From positions 149,400 through 213,399 of the forward strand of contig NZ_KB893316.1 in assembly GCF_000374045.1 (NCBI RefSeq): a DNA stretch of 64,000 bases, given 5' to 3'. Positions 42,677-52,872 of this stretch are shown one piece after another. Positions within the stretch are counted from its first letter, which is position 1, and each line of letters opens with the position of its first letter. Both the position numbers and the translations under genes were made by a program. Source of the stretch: Segetibacter koreensis DSM 18137. Lineage in GTDB: Bacteria > Bacteroidota > Bacteroidia > Chitinophagales > Chitinophagaceae. A model generated the notes under the pieces. It was given only the letters and a program-made list of their open reading frames with translations. It ran no database searches and was not told the origin of the DNA.

Positions 42677-44950
42677 TTACATCTGCGTAGCCGGCCGTGG
42701 GGTTTCCAATTGTTTCTGAAACGGTTGTTCATAAAAACGCTTGCCCGTTGCCTTGTGTAAAGCGTTTCCGAGTGCAGCAAAAATAGGTGGAAACAATGGT
42801 TCACCAAGACCGGTCGGATCCTTTTCATTTTTCACAAAGTGCACCTCGATAGACTTCGGCGCTTCACTATGCCTGATCATGCGATAGGTATTAAAATTAT
42901 TTTTTTGTGGTACGCCATCCTGGAACGTCATCTCTCCAAATAAAGCATTTCCGATTCCATCCACAATCGCCCCTTCACCCATATTTGCTGCTGCGTCAGG
43001 ATTTATCACAACCCCACAGTCAACTGCAGCATAAACTTTTTCGACAACGGGTTTTTCTCCCTTCATAGTCAGATCGATTACCTCAGCAACATACGTATTG
43101 TGGCAAAAGTAGGCAGCAACACCGCGGTGAACACCACTTTTTGCCGGCCCCCAGTTCGACTTTTCCTTAACCAATTTCAGTACTCCCGCATAACGCTCCG
43201 CGTCATAATCGTTGTCCTTTCCGACAGGGTTTTTGATAGCCCGGTCGAAAAGTTCGAGCCGAAACTCTATTGGATCCTTTCCCGCCAGTTCGGCCACTTC
43301 ATCCATAAATGATTGCTCTGCGCCCCCAAGAAAATTTGACCGCGGTGCCCTAAATGCACCGATAGTAATGTTGGAGTCGATCTTCCATTCCTCTGCCAGG
43401 TAATTATCTACAGCACCTGCCGGAAAACGGTTTTGGGAAAAGCCAAGAGGACTTTCGGGAATGCCACCTGCCTTTATACTGTAAGCGATCAAGTTGTTAT
43501 TTTCATCAAGCCCGGCTTTATAAGTCACGGTGTACGTAGGCCGATATATTCCGGCAGTCATATCGTCTTCCCGTGAATAAACCAGTTTAACCGGAGCATT
43601 CAGTTTTTGAGATATGACTACTGCCTCTACCAAATGGTGGCCGTATGCACGTTGACCAAATCCGCCACCCATCCGTGCCAGCCGGATTTGTATCTTTTCC
43701 CTTGGCATTCCTAACCTCGCAGATAGGGCTTGCATGATGAACTCAGGTGCCTGGATAGGACCATATAGGTCAGCTTTGTCGGCAGTAACATGTGCAAAAC
43801 AATTACGCGGTTCCATAGTGTTATGCGCCAGGAACGGAGCAGTATAGGTTCGCTCAATTACTTTGGCAGCTTTTTTAAACGCACCTTCCGGATCTCCGTC
43901 TTTTCTAAGAAGTTTAGCCGGTCTTTTCGCCATTTCCGCCATCATTGCTTTATGCTTGTCCGTGCTCTCCAACCCAGCGGGAATATTAACCGTTTCTTTA
44001 CCTCCCCACCCCTGTACTACCATATTGGTTTCCGGAGTTTTTTCCCATTCTATTTTCAGCGCCTTTTTGGCGTTCATTACTTCCCAGGTCGACTTGCCAA
44101 CCACTACCACCAGATCTGTATAACTGGTTGTGTCAAAGCCATTTCTTTCGTACTTGTCATCAAGTGTCTTTATAGTAAATACATCAGTAATCCCAGGCAT
44201 CGATCTCGCTGCACTGTCATCCACAGACCTCACTTTCAAGCCGAAGGCCCGTGGATGAGCGATCATCGCTATTAACATTCCCGGCTCTTTATAATCGAGG
44301 GTGAACAAAGGTTTACCTGTGACAATATTCAATCCTTCAACGTTCCTTTTAGAATTACCTATGACCTTAAAATCACCTACCTTTTTCAGCGGAACATCCT
44401 TTGGTACCGGAAGTTTTGCAGCTATAGAGGCCATTTCACCGTATCCCGCACTTTTACCGCTGCCCTTATGATGTAAAACACCGCCTTCGGTAGTTATTTC
44501 AGTGGCAGGCACCTTCCAGGTTTGTCCGGCTGCATCAACCAACATTTGACGTGCTGTAGCGCCTGCTGTACGAAGCGGTTTCCACGCCCTGCTCATGGCA
44601 GTGCTTCCTCCTGTAAACTGAAGGCGATCAAAATGTTGCGGAAAGAAATCGGCCTGCTTTACAATCACGTTTTTCCAGTCGATATCTAACTCTTCTGCAA
44701 GCATCATTGGAAGGGAAGTTTTTACGTTTTGCCCAAATTCCGGGTTGGGAGCCATCAGGGTGACTACCCCGTTGTCTCCAATTTTTATATAACTGTTTAG
44801 TTCAAACCACTCTTTAGGAAGGCTTAAAGTTTCTTCAGGGGAAGGCTTACAACCTGCTAGCCAGCTAAAGCTTAACATCATACCTCCACCTGCAAGTGCG
44901 GACACCTTTAGGAAGGATCTGCGGTTTATCGTTTTATTTGTTGGTTTCAT
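42677..44950 (-). CDS. Molybdopterin-binding aldehyde/xanthine oxidoreductase large subunit (IorB-like)
   Basis: The 757-residue catalytic subunit of the xanthine dehydrogenase family has a Tat-type leader with RRSFLKVSALAGGGMM (residues 9-24) and a following Cys, so it is exported folded with cofactor. The recognisable molybdenum-pocket segments are RMGGGFGQRAYGHH, IGAFRAPRSNFLGGAEQSFM and GLGEPLFPP; the Glu in GLGEP is the family's catalytic glutamate. Isoquinoline 1-oxidoreductase is the named relative, but the substrate is not determinable. It follows its 2Fe-2S partner by 18 bases. Base composition is visibly richer in G+C than the flanks. Confidence 0.88.
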   Translation of the reverse strand: MKPTNKTINRRSFLKVSALAGGGMMLSFSWLAGCKPSPEETLSLPKEWFELNSYIKIGDNGVVTLMAPNPEFGQNVKTSLPMMLAEELDIDWKNVIVKQADFFPQHFDRLQFTGGSTAMSRAWKPLRTAGATARQMLVDAAGQTWKVPATEITTEGGVLHHKGSGKSAGYGEMASIAAKLPVPKDVPLKKVGDFKVIGNSKRNVEGLNIVTGKPLFTLDYKEPGMLIAMIAHPRAFGLKVRSVDDSAARSMPGITDVFTIKTLDDKYERNGFDTTSYTDLVVVVGKSTWEVMNAKKALKIEWEKTPETNMVVQGWGGKETVNIPAGLESTDKHKAMMAEMAKRPAKLLRKDGDPEGAFKKAAKVIERTYTAPFLAHNTMEPRNCFAHVTADKADLYGPIQAPEFIMQALSARLGMPREKIQIRLARMGGGFGQRAYGHHLVEAVVISQKLNAPVKLVYSREDDMTAGIYRPTYTVTYKAGLDENNNLIAYSIKAGGIPESPLGFSQNRFPAGAVDNYLAEEWKIDSNITIGAFRAPRSNFLGGAEQSFMDEVAELAGKDPIEFRLELFDRAIKNPVGKDNDYDAERYAGVLKLVKEKSNWGPAKSGVHRGVAAYFCHNTYVAEVIDLTMKGEKPVVEKVYAAVDCGVVINPDAAANMGEGAIVDGIGNALFGEMTFQDGVPQKNNFNTYRMIRHSEAPKSIEVHFVKNEKDPTGLGEPLFPPIFAALGNALHKATGKRFYEQPFQKQLETPRPATQM

Positions 44951-44968
44951 TGATAGGAGGTTTAAAGG

Positions 44969-45424
44969 TTATGCTTTTGCGGCTGTTTTTATTGCAGCCC
45001 TGATACGAACATAAGTGGCACAGCGGCAAATATTACCATTCATCGCTGCTTCAATTTCCTCATCGGAGGGATGGGAATTGCTTTTCAACAGAGCGCTAGC
45101 ATTCATAATTTGCCCTGCCTGGCAGTAACCGCACTGGGCTACGTCGTGCTCGAGCCACGCTTTCTGAACAGGGTGGTCACCTTTTTCAGATAATCCCTCG
45201 ATCGTGGTGATAGTCTTATCACCAACTGCTGATACAGGAAGCTGACAAGAGCGCATAGCTACATCGTCGAGGTGAACGGTGCATGCACCACACTGGGCAA
45301 CGCCGCAACCGTATTTGGTTCCGACCAAGTCAAGGTGGTCACGCAAGACCCACAACATTGGGGTAGCTGGATCAACATCCACTTGTTGTTTTTTTCCGTT
45401 GATGTTTAAATTAAATATGGCCAT
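44969..45424 (-). CDS. 2Fe-2S small subunit of molybdenum oxidoreductase (IorA-like)
   Basis: The 151-residue protein has two [2Fe-2S] clusters: plant-type Cys40, Cys45, Cys48 and Cys60 in [15 protein letters not shown], and the helical-domain Cys98, Cys101, Cys133 and Cys135 in [11 protein letters not shown] and [12 protein letters not shown]. It passes electrons from the molybdenum centre of the large subunit. It has no signal peptide of its own and presumably rides out with the Tat-leader subunit. It is the first gene of a two-gene operon. Confidence 0.92.
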   Translation of the reverse strand: MAIFNLNINGKKQQVDVDPATPMLWVLRDHLDLVGTKYGCGVAQCGACTVHLDDVAMRSCQLPVSAVGDKTITTIEGLSEKGDHPVQKAWLEHDVAQCGYCQAGQIMNASALLKSNSHPSDEEIEAAMNGNICRCATYVRIRAAIKTAAKA

Positions 45425-45515
45425 GATGGTAAAATTTATAAGAACTGTTGTAGAATATCCTTATTGGGTGAAGTACAATAAAGTTATGAATTAGTTATGT
45501 TGTAATTGCGCCACC

Positions 45516-45917
45516 TCATTTAATTATCTTGATTTTTTGCAACCATTGCTTCACTTTCACCTCAGCCTCTTTTGCCTTTTCATCTTTGATCACTAAATAT
45601 ACTCCGTCTCTTTCTATTCCGCCTTTCATTGTAAAACCTTCCAACACTTTACTATTTGCACATAATTCCTTCACCGTCTCGAAACTGCTACCCACACCGT
45701 AGCCTGCATTTGTATTGAAAGGAATAACTGTTTTCCCCCTTAAATCATATTGCTTTAAAAAGCTTTTCATTGGTGGCGGCAACTTCATACCCCAGGTAGG
45801 GAAGCCTACAAACACAACATCATAGTTTTGAATGCTATCAATTTTTGTTTTTAAAGGTGGCAGATAACCACTCTCATTTTCATTTACTACCTGCGGTGCA
45901 ATAGCCTGGTAGTTTTG
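45516..45917 (-). pseudogene. 5'-truncated flavodoxin
   Basis: The frame reads YQAIAPQVVNENESGYLPPL, then DVVFVGFPTWGMKLPPPMKS and GKTVIPFNTNAGYGVGSSFE, which is the C-terminal two thirds of a secreted-type flavodoxin. An in-frame TAG at 45918-45920 and the ABM gene cut off the N-terminal FMN phosphate-binding loop. A GTG at 45815 could start a 99-residue piece but would lack a cofactor site. The upstream portion overlaps the 3' end of the monooxygenase gene in another frame, so a deletion joined the two. Confidence 0.75.
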
Positions 45918-46281
45918 CTACCAGCTCAAGCGATTTCACCATATCTTTTGTGCCTGTTTTATACTTTGTAAAATGAGGCGTTTGTACATGTAATTGGTAG
46001 GCAGTTGTATCAGCATATATTTCGAGAATAGTGATGTGCGTAGGTTTGTCTTTTTCAGAAACCGCATAGAGCATTTTAACACCTGGCTCAACACGCATCG
46101 ATGTTTCAATCTCTTCTTTCAACAAAGCTTTATAGCTTGTTAACTGGCTGGAATCAATGACTAGTTTTGCCAGGCGCACCATTTGATTTTTCTCCTGGGC
46201 TGACGTGATACTACAACAAAAAATAGAAAGCATAGCAGTTAGAACAATACGACAGGACTTGCTTGTTTGCGTTGTTTTCAT
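45880..46281 (-). CDS. Quinol monooxygenase-like ABM protein with altered C terminus
   Basis: The 133-residue protein has a signal peptide (residues ~1-28, SITSAQ) and an antibiotic-biosynthesis-monooxygenase (ABM) domain: MVRLAKLVIDSSQLTSYKAL, EPGVKMLYAVSEKDKP and HVQTPHFTKYKTGTKDM. The expected end after KSLELV is replaced by AKLPGYCTAGSK, translated out of frame from flavodoxin DNA. The ABM core is complete up to the last strand, so the protein may still fold. ABM enzymes oxidise quinols or detoxify electrophiles. Confidence 0.75.
   Translation of the reverse strand: MKTTQTSKSCRIVLTAMLSIFCCSITSAQEKNQMVRLAKLVIDSSQLTSYKALLKEEIETSMRVEPGVKMLYAVSEKDKPTHITILEIYADTTAYQLHVQTPHFTKYKTGTKDMVKSLELVAKLPGYCTAGSK
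45906..45924. repeat. 7-bp inverted repeat at a gene-fusion junction
   Basis: CTGGTAG (45906-45912) and CTACCAG (45918-45924) flank TTTTG exactly where the monooxygenase and flavodoxin sequences meet, which may mark the deletion site. Confidence 0.6.
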
Positions 46282-46300
46282 TTTTTACTTCATTTTCGTT

Positions 46301-48206
<1,906 letters not shown>

Positions 48207-48845
48207 TGTTTGACAAAAAAACTTATGAACGGCTTGAATGGCAGTCATGGAACGTCCTTTCCCTTACAAATAGCGACAAAATGTAACGTTAATAGGTCTT
48301 GTTTTAGTCATATTGTTCCTGGCAACTACCTCTTAACCATTTTCAATGATACTCAGGAAACCTAAGACTTTACGGGCAATAGTTAGTATAAAGCATAGAT
48401 TTCGTTGAGCATTTTTAATATGGGGAGAGGCTTTAATGGAAAAAGGGATGATAAACCGAAAATAGAGAAGTGGTTAAAACAGCTTAAATAAGTAAAGTGG
48501 TTCGAAGGCTCTTTTATGAGGCAGGCTCAATAGAGAATATTAAACTTCCCGTAAATTTATTTCAGTTTCAAATCTTGTAATCAATTATTTTAAGTGCTCG
48601 TTTTACAAAGGTGAGACTAAGTATCAAGCCGCCCTAATACAAGCACAATTCGGTAAGCTAGCCGAAGCTTGTTAGCTAGTAAGACCAGTCCGAGAATAAT
48701 CAGGAGGAGGTAAACATATTGATGAAAAGGCTTTGCATGGGGTAGTTGTTATCATATAATTAAAGAAAGCCCGTGAGGGGCTTTCAATTGAAGGGTCTTT
48801 TAAGGATGTTGCAGTTTTAATTAAGTCAGAGGAATAATCAGGAAA
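48207..48845 (+). other. Gene-poor stretch with decayed coding-like pieces
   Basis: No frame exceeds about 40 codons. Short coding-like bits such as TKYQAALIQAQFGKLAEAC (near 48617-48673) and GLSIEGSFKDVAVLIKSEE (48779-48838) lie in different frames with stops between them. They might be the ruins of a gene but I cannot assign a family. A hairpin is listed separately. Confidence 0.3.
48765..48785 (-). terminator. Hairpin downstream of the SDR fragment
   Basis: GAAAGCCC (48765-48772) pairs with GGGCTTTC (48778-48785). On the minus strand it is followed by a moderately T-rich tail (TTTAATTAT), so it would end the transcript of 48846-49209. Confidence 0.5.
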
Positions 48846-49103
48846 TTAGGGAATTAACCTGTCTTTCCTCAATTGTTCAAACAGGTCGAAAAAAGAGTCT
48901 TCCGTTTTCTGAAATACTGTAAAACCAAATTTGCGGCTTTTGGACATGTCGGTCATTACCTCAATTGGGCGACCAAGGTCTAGGTCTGTGTGCCAGGCAG
49001 ACGCAAGTCGGTTTATATCAGGTTCAGCCAACCCGTATTTGTTGGCAATCTCCTTCCATTCAGAAGAGTACTCGGCTAATTCAGCTTCCAACGGTTTTGT
49101 CAC
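48846..49103 (-). pseudogene. C-terminal fragment of an SDR/epimerase-family oxidoreductase
   Basis: The 85-codon frame contains ANKYGLAEPDINRLASAWHT, followed by DLDLGRPIEVMTDMSKSRKF, GFTVFQKTEDSFFDLF and RLIP. These are the typical end of an NAD(P)-dependent short-chain (atypical/epimerase-type) oxidoreductase. The Rossmann N-terminal half is absent. Instead, an unrelated secretion leader is joined to it upstream in another frame (49081-49209). It starts only with GTG and probably is not functional. Confidence 0.6.
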
Positions 49104-49209
49104 CAGCGAAAAATTTGCCCGTACATTTTAGTACATCTGCCTCAGCATGAGACTGTCCAAAGCCTTGCAAGGCGATTAAAACAACTGCTATTGAAAAGAT
49201 TGCTTTCAT
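49081..49209 (-). pseudogene. Orphan secretion leader joined to the SDR fragment
   Basis: The 42-residue frame begins MKAIFSIAVVLIALQGFGQS, a convincing signal peptide, and runs into HAEADVLK before entering the oxidoreductase DNA out of frame and stopping at 49081. It is the 5' end of a secreted protein whose body was lost by deletion. The family cannot be told from the leader. Confidence 0.5.
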
Positions 49210-49293
49210 TTGTATTTCATGTTTTATAATTCGTCCAAGTAAAAAGAATCTAAAGTCTTGGTTAAATTTGAATGTCGTAAATATGGGAGTATT

Positions 49294-50136
49294 TTAAGCT
49301 TTAGAAGGTTGAAGCGGACCGTAGAAGTAAGATGCGGTGGCTCCGCCGTCAATCAGAAAGTCTGAACCTGTTATGAATGCTCCCTTTTCTAATAGTAACA
49401 ACTCTGCAACATTTGCTACTTCATCCGCAATACCCGGACGACCAGCTGGCGATTTAGCAAACATATTTTTATAAAAATCGCCTCTCGGTCCGTTGATTTC
49501 ATCTAAAGCCAATGGCGTGATGATGATGCCTGGAGAAATAGAATTTACTCTTGCGCCCCGCTCGCCCCATTTCACGGCTTCTGCCATCACCCGCTTTACG
49601 TTGCAACGCTTTGCCATTTGATAGGCGTGTAGCGTGTCTTTGATGTTTTCAGGTTTCAGCATTTCTAATTGCAATAATTCTTTTGTTGGAGTGGTTGCCA
49701 GCAATCGGTCTTCTTCAGTTGTGAGTGCAGGCATTCTATGACCGGATTGGCTGGAAATGGTAACACCAGTACCGCCCTCCTTTATCACTTTTCCAAATTC
49801 TTCCAGCAAAACTGCTGTACCATAGAGGTCCACCTTCAAAATCTGTTCAATAGAAGCCTGACTAGGTGATACGCCTGCCGCATTGATGAACATTGAAATT
49901 TCCCCTTCCTTTTGTGCTGCTTCAATTATCTGTAGGACCGATTGCCTCGAAGAAATATCAACCTTGAAAGAGACAACATCAAATCCTGCTTCTTCCATAG
50001 TTTTAGCAATGGCATTGGCATTTTCCAATTTCCAATCGCCAACGAAGATTTTCTTTCCATGACCCATTCTTCTGGCGATAGCCATTCCCAATTGACCTGC
50101 ACCTGTCAGTACAATAACATCTTTATTACTATTCAT
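49294..50136 (-). CDS. Short-chain dehydrogenase/reductase (SDR)
   Basis: The 280-residue NAD(P)-binding Rossmann enzyme has the cofactor loop TGAGQLGMA (residues 11-19; a variant of TGxxxGxG), NAAG (residues 85-88), Ser128-129 in TISSQSG, and the active-site Tyr172-Lys176 in AYQMAKRCN. C-terminal SDR motifs ARVNSISPGII and ITGSDFLIDGG are present. The substrate is unknown. It lies divergent from the second AraC regulator across 190 bases, mirroring the aldo/keto reductase and AraC pair. Confidence 0.9.
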   Translation of the reverse strand: MNSNKDVIVLTGAGQLGMAIARRMGHGKKIFVGDWKLENANAIAKTMEEAGFDVVSFKVDISSRQSVLQIIEAAQKEGEISMFINAAGVSPSQASIEQILKVDLYGTAVLLEEFGKVIKEGGTGVTISSQSGHRMPALTTEEDRLLATTPTKELLQLEMLKPENIKDTLHAYQMAKRCNVKRVMAEAVKWGERGARVNSISPGIIITPLALDEINGPRGDFYKNMFAKSPAGRPGIADEVANVAELLLLEKGAFITGSDFLIDGGATASYFYGPLQPSKA

Positions 50137-50326
50137 TTTTTAATTTTTATGGTTACGCTGATCGGTTAAATAGCTTTTCATTTTCCAGAATACAAAGCTA
50201 CCAAGGGCAGTTAGGCGGCCTATTACCTGAATTACTGATTTCCCTACCATTATTCCTGTTTTGGTTTTATGCATATTTATGGCGCTATTTGAATAGCTAA
50301 TTTTGAACTTATAAATACAAACCGGT

Positions 50327-51226
50327 ATGAATGAGATAGTAAAAATTGAAACTGTTGCCCAATACAATGCAATGAGAGGCGTTCCGACAAAGCATCCTTT
50401 AATAACTGTATTAGATCTATCTAAAGCCCAACCAATGGCTGCCAAGACTTTTAACTTTGGTTTATATGCCGTCTACCTGAAAGAGTTGGAATGCGGTGAA
50501 TTGAAGTACGGGCGAAATCACTATGATTACCAGGAAGGCACTTTGGTGTTTATTGGACCGGGACAAGTTTTGGGAGTGCAGCCAAAGGTTACAACCTTTG
50601 ACGCGAAAGGTTGGGCATTGCTGTTTCATCCGGATTTGATTAAGGGTACTTCGTTAGCAAAGCATATACAGGATTATTCTTTCTTTTCTTATGATGTTAA
50701 TGAAGCACTTCATATCTCTGACCAGGAACGGCAAGTGGTGTTAGAATGTTTCAGAAAGATTGAGTTTGAGTTGCAACATGCAATTGATAAACATAGCAAG
50801 AAGCTAATAGTATCAAACATTGAACTCTTCTTAAATTACTGTCTACGATATTACGACCGTCAATTTATTACACGTGACTATGTCAATACCGGTATCATAG
50901 AAAAATTTGAAACGCAACTGCAGAACTACTTTAATTCAGAAAAGCCGCGGGAAATAGGTATCCCTTCTGTTGGCTTCTTCGCCAATGAACTTCACTTATC
51001 AGCAAAATATTTTGGTGACCTGATAAAAAAAGAAACAGGCAAAACGGCACAAGAATATATTCAAGCAAAATTAATTGACATAGCGAAGGAGAAAATATTT
51101 GACCCAACTAAGACTGTTAGTGAAATAGCTTACGAGTTAGGATTTAAATATCCACAACATTTTACAAGATTGTTTAAGCAGCATGTGGGGCATACGCCAA
51201 ATGAGTATCGAAGTTTTCTGAATTAA
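50327..51226 (+). CDS. AraC-family transcriptional regulator (copy 2)
   Basis: The 299-residue regulator is colinear with the one at 47307, with the same ECGELKYGRNHYDYQEGTLV cupin segment and the same HTH sequences (KYFGDLIKKETGKTAQEYIQ and AYELGFKYPQHFTRLFK). The two are clear paralogues that have diverged over most positions of the effector domain while the DNA-binding end is nearly the same. This suggests similar operators but different inducers. It is likely to regulate the divergent SDR gene. Confidence 0.9.
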   Translation: MNEIVKIETVAQYNAMRGVPTKHPLITVLDLSKAQPMAAKTFNFGLYAVYLKELECGELKYGRNHYDYQEGTLVFIGPGQVLGVQPKVTTFDAKGWALLFHPDLIKGTSLAKHIQDYSFFSYDVNEALHISDQERQVVLECFRKIEFELQHAIDKHSKKLIVSNIELFLNYCLRYYDRQFITRDYVNTGIIEKFETQLQNYFNSEKPREIGIPSVGFFANELHLSAKYFGDLIKKETGKTAQEYIQAKLIDIAKEKIFDPTKTVSEIAYELGFKYPQHFTRLFKQHVGHTPNEYRSFLN

Positions 51227-51434
51227 CCTGGTACCTAAGGTAAGATTTCGACCATCCTTTTGCCATTGATAATATCGCAAGAACAATTCTTTGTTTTATA
51301 GTGGTATTGCTTTTTTTTTAAGTAGTGGGCTAGCGAGGTACTCATTTGCAACAAATATTAGTCGTGCAGTATGGGCTAGAATTAGAAAATATTTTAAATA
51401 TCACGTAAAAACGTTGTTATTACTTAGGTTTTAG

Positions 51435-51467
51435 TTTTACCTAAGTTTTACCTAAGTTTTACCTACA
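51435..51467. repeat. Three tandem 11-bp repeats
   Basis: TTTTACCTAAG occurs at 51435-51445 and 51446-51456 and in slightly altered form at 51457-51467. It lies about 70 bases beyond the 3' end of tRNA-Ala, in an otherwise gene-free 300-base stretch. Confidence 0.75.
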
Positions 51468-51470
51468 ATT

Positions 51471-51498
51471 AAAAAAGCCTTATCTGCTACAGATAAAG
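51471..51498 (-). terminator. Terminator of tRNA-Ala transcript
   Basis: On the minus strand TTTATCTG pairs with CAGATAAG across a three-base TAG loop, followed by GC and six T residues. It lies 36 bases beyond the tRNA 3' end. Confidence 0.65.
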
Positions 51499-51527
51499 TA
51501 TTGGTTATTACAGATAAAGCTTGGTTA
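51489..51527. repeat. Two imperfect 18-19-bp direct repeats
   Basis: ACAGATAAAGTATTGGTTA (51489-51507) and ACAGATAAAGCTTGGTTA (51510-51527) differ by two positions and lie directly after the tRNA-Ala 3' end. Confidence 0.65.
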
Positions 51528-51533
51528 ATCAAG

Positions 51534-51606
<73 letters not shown>

Positions 51607-51823
51607 ATTGACTGCAAATGTATTGTTTGACACGTAATCCAACAAAAAGTTTTTAGAATATATCAGCCATCTTATTTATACTAACAATACTGCTTTTAAA
51701 TCGTCATTTTCCTGTTCTGTAATTTACATTATCAGTTGATCGCTTATGACCGTTTTCTGTACGCTTAAAGTATTTCGCAAAGATGTATTTGATGCAGTAG
51801 CTATTCGGACTCAAACAGAAAAG

Positions 51824-51858
51824 AAAAAGGCTGTCTCTTTACTTTGAGACAGCCTTTT
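51824..51858. terminator. Terminator downstream of the nucleotidyltransferase gene
   Basis: AAAAGGCTGTCTC (51825-51837) and GAGACAGCCTTTT (51846-51858) form a perfect 13-bp stem with A- and T-runs on the outside. It ends the minus-strand gene at 51889-52794. Confidence 0.85.
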
Positions 51859-51888
51859 CTTTTATTTTTTTTTGATGAAAAATTGATA

Positions 51889-52794
51889 TTACGCCCATAG
51901 ATTCTTGGGATATTCTCCCGCCTCTACTTGCTTATTAATGTCAGCCAGTACAACAGGTGCATCTTCTTTATAGGTAACGCCAAACCATTGTGCGCTTGTA
52001 GGAATAACTTTTATAACTCCTTTGCCCGATTTTATAAATTCATCGCCCAATATTGGAATAAAGAATTCTGCTTTTGGATTATTGATGTTTTCATCCAGAA
52101 ACTTTTGAAAAGACTCCTCGATTAACCCAAATACATTTGGAGCAAACGCCCAAAAATTCATACTTACAGGGCTGTCCTCACTTACTTCATGTAAACCACC
52201 ATTGTCGTCTTCGTAAGTTATTTTGCCTTGTTCGTTGCGATAAATCTTTGTCCGTTCGTTTATTGCCGTCAAATTATTATTTTCGTCAACTTCACATACA
52301 CCGCGGCTTACACTACCATTTTCACTCAATGTTTTTTTCAACTCGTAACCTATAATGCAATATGTTCTGTCATTAGCCTCTTTGGTTAAAAAGTCATACG
52401 CTTTTTTAAAGCTGTCTTTACCATAAAAATCATCTGCATTAATTACTGCAAATGGCTCTTTAACCGCATCTTTGGCACACAACACCGCATGTGCTGTTCC
52501 CCAAGGTTTTTTTCTTTCAGCAGGAACGGTATGTTTCCCCATGTATGCATCAAGGCTTTGATAAACATAATCTGTTTCAATTTTACCTTTAAGCTTTGGC
52601 TCAAAAATGCTTTTAAAATTCTCTGCGAAATCTTCGCGAATGATAAAAACAACTTTGCCAAATCCCGCACGAATGGCATCATAAATAGAATAATCCATAA
52701 TAGTCTCGCCAGAAGGTCCAAACGACTGAATTTGTTTCATACTTCCGTAACGACTTGCCATACCTGCGGCCAAAATAACTAATGTTGGTTTCAT
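51889..52794 (-). CDS. Sugar-phosphate nucleotidyltransferase-like protein
   Basis: The 301-residue GT-A-fold nucleotidyltransferase has the signature LAAGMASRYGSMKQ (residues 8-21), close to the UTP/CTP sugar pyrophosphorylase pattern, then VINADDFYGKDSF with the metal-binding Asp. It resembles a Bacteroidota group annotated as NTP transferases or UTP-glucose-1-phosphate uridylyltransferase-like. It probably activates a sugar phosphate for envelope polysaccharide but the sugar is unknown. It is transcribed singly, with its own terminator. Confidence 0.8.
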   Translation of the reverse strand: MKPTLVILAAGMASRYGSMKQIQSFGPSGETIMDYSIYDAIRAGFGKVVFIIREDFAENFKSIFEPKLKGKIETDYVYQSLDAYMGKHTVPAERKKPWGTAHAVLCAKDAVKEPFAVINADDFYGKDSFKKAYDFLTKEANDRTYCIIGYELKKTLSENGSVSRGVCEVDENNNLTAINERTKIYRNEQGKITYEDDNGGLHEVSEDSPVSMNFWAFAPNVFGLIEESFQKFLDENINNPKAEFFIPILGDEFIKSGKGVIKVIPTSAQWFGVTYKEDAPVVLADINKQVEAGEYPKNLWA

Positions 52795-52872
52795 ATATAT
52801 TTTTTAAACTTTGCTAAACTGATTTATATTGCTTAAACGTAAAACAGCTGCTAAAATTGCAAATATAATACC

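Noticed and set aside
43790..44275. 161-codon plus-strand frame opposite the molybdenum enzyme gene
   Set aside because: It lies entirely antisense to a conserved coding region and shows no domain or promoter; a by-product of the G+C-richer DNA.
48207..48845. Possible transposase remnant
   Set aside because: Some short pieces look coding, but I could not match them to any insertion-sequence family, and no terminal inverted repeats were found.
51435..51527. Short repeats considered as a CRISPR array
   Set aside because: Units are 11 and 18-19 bases, number only two or three, have no spacers of equal length and no cas genes nearby.
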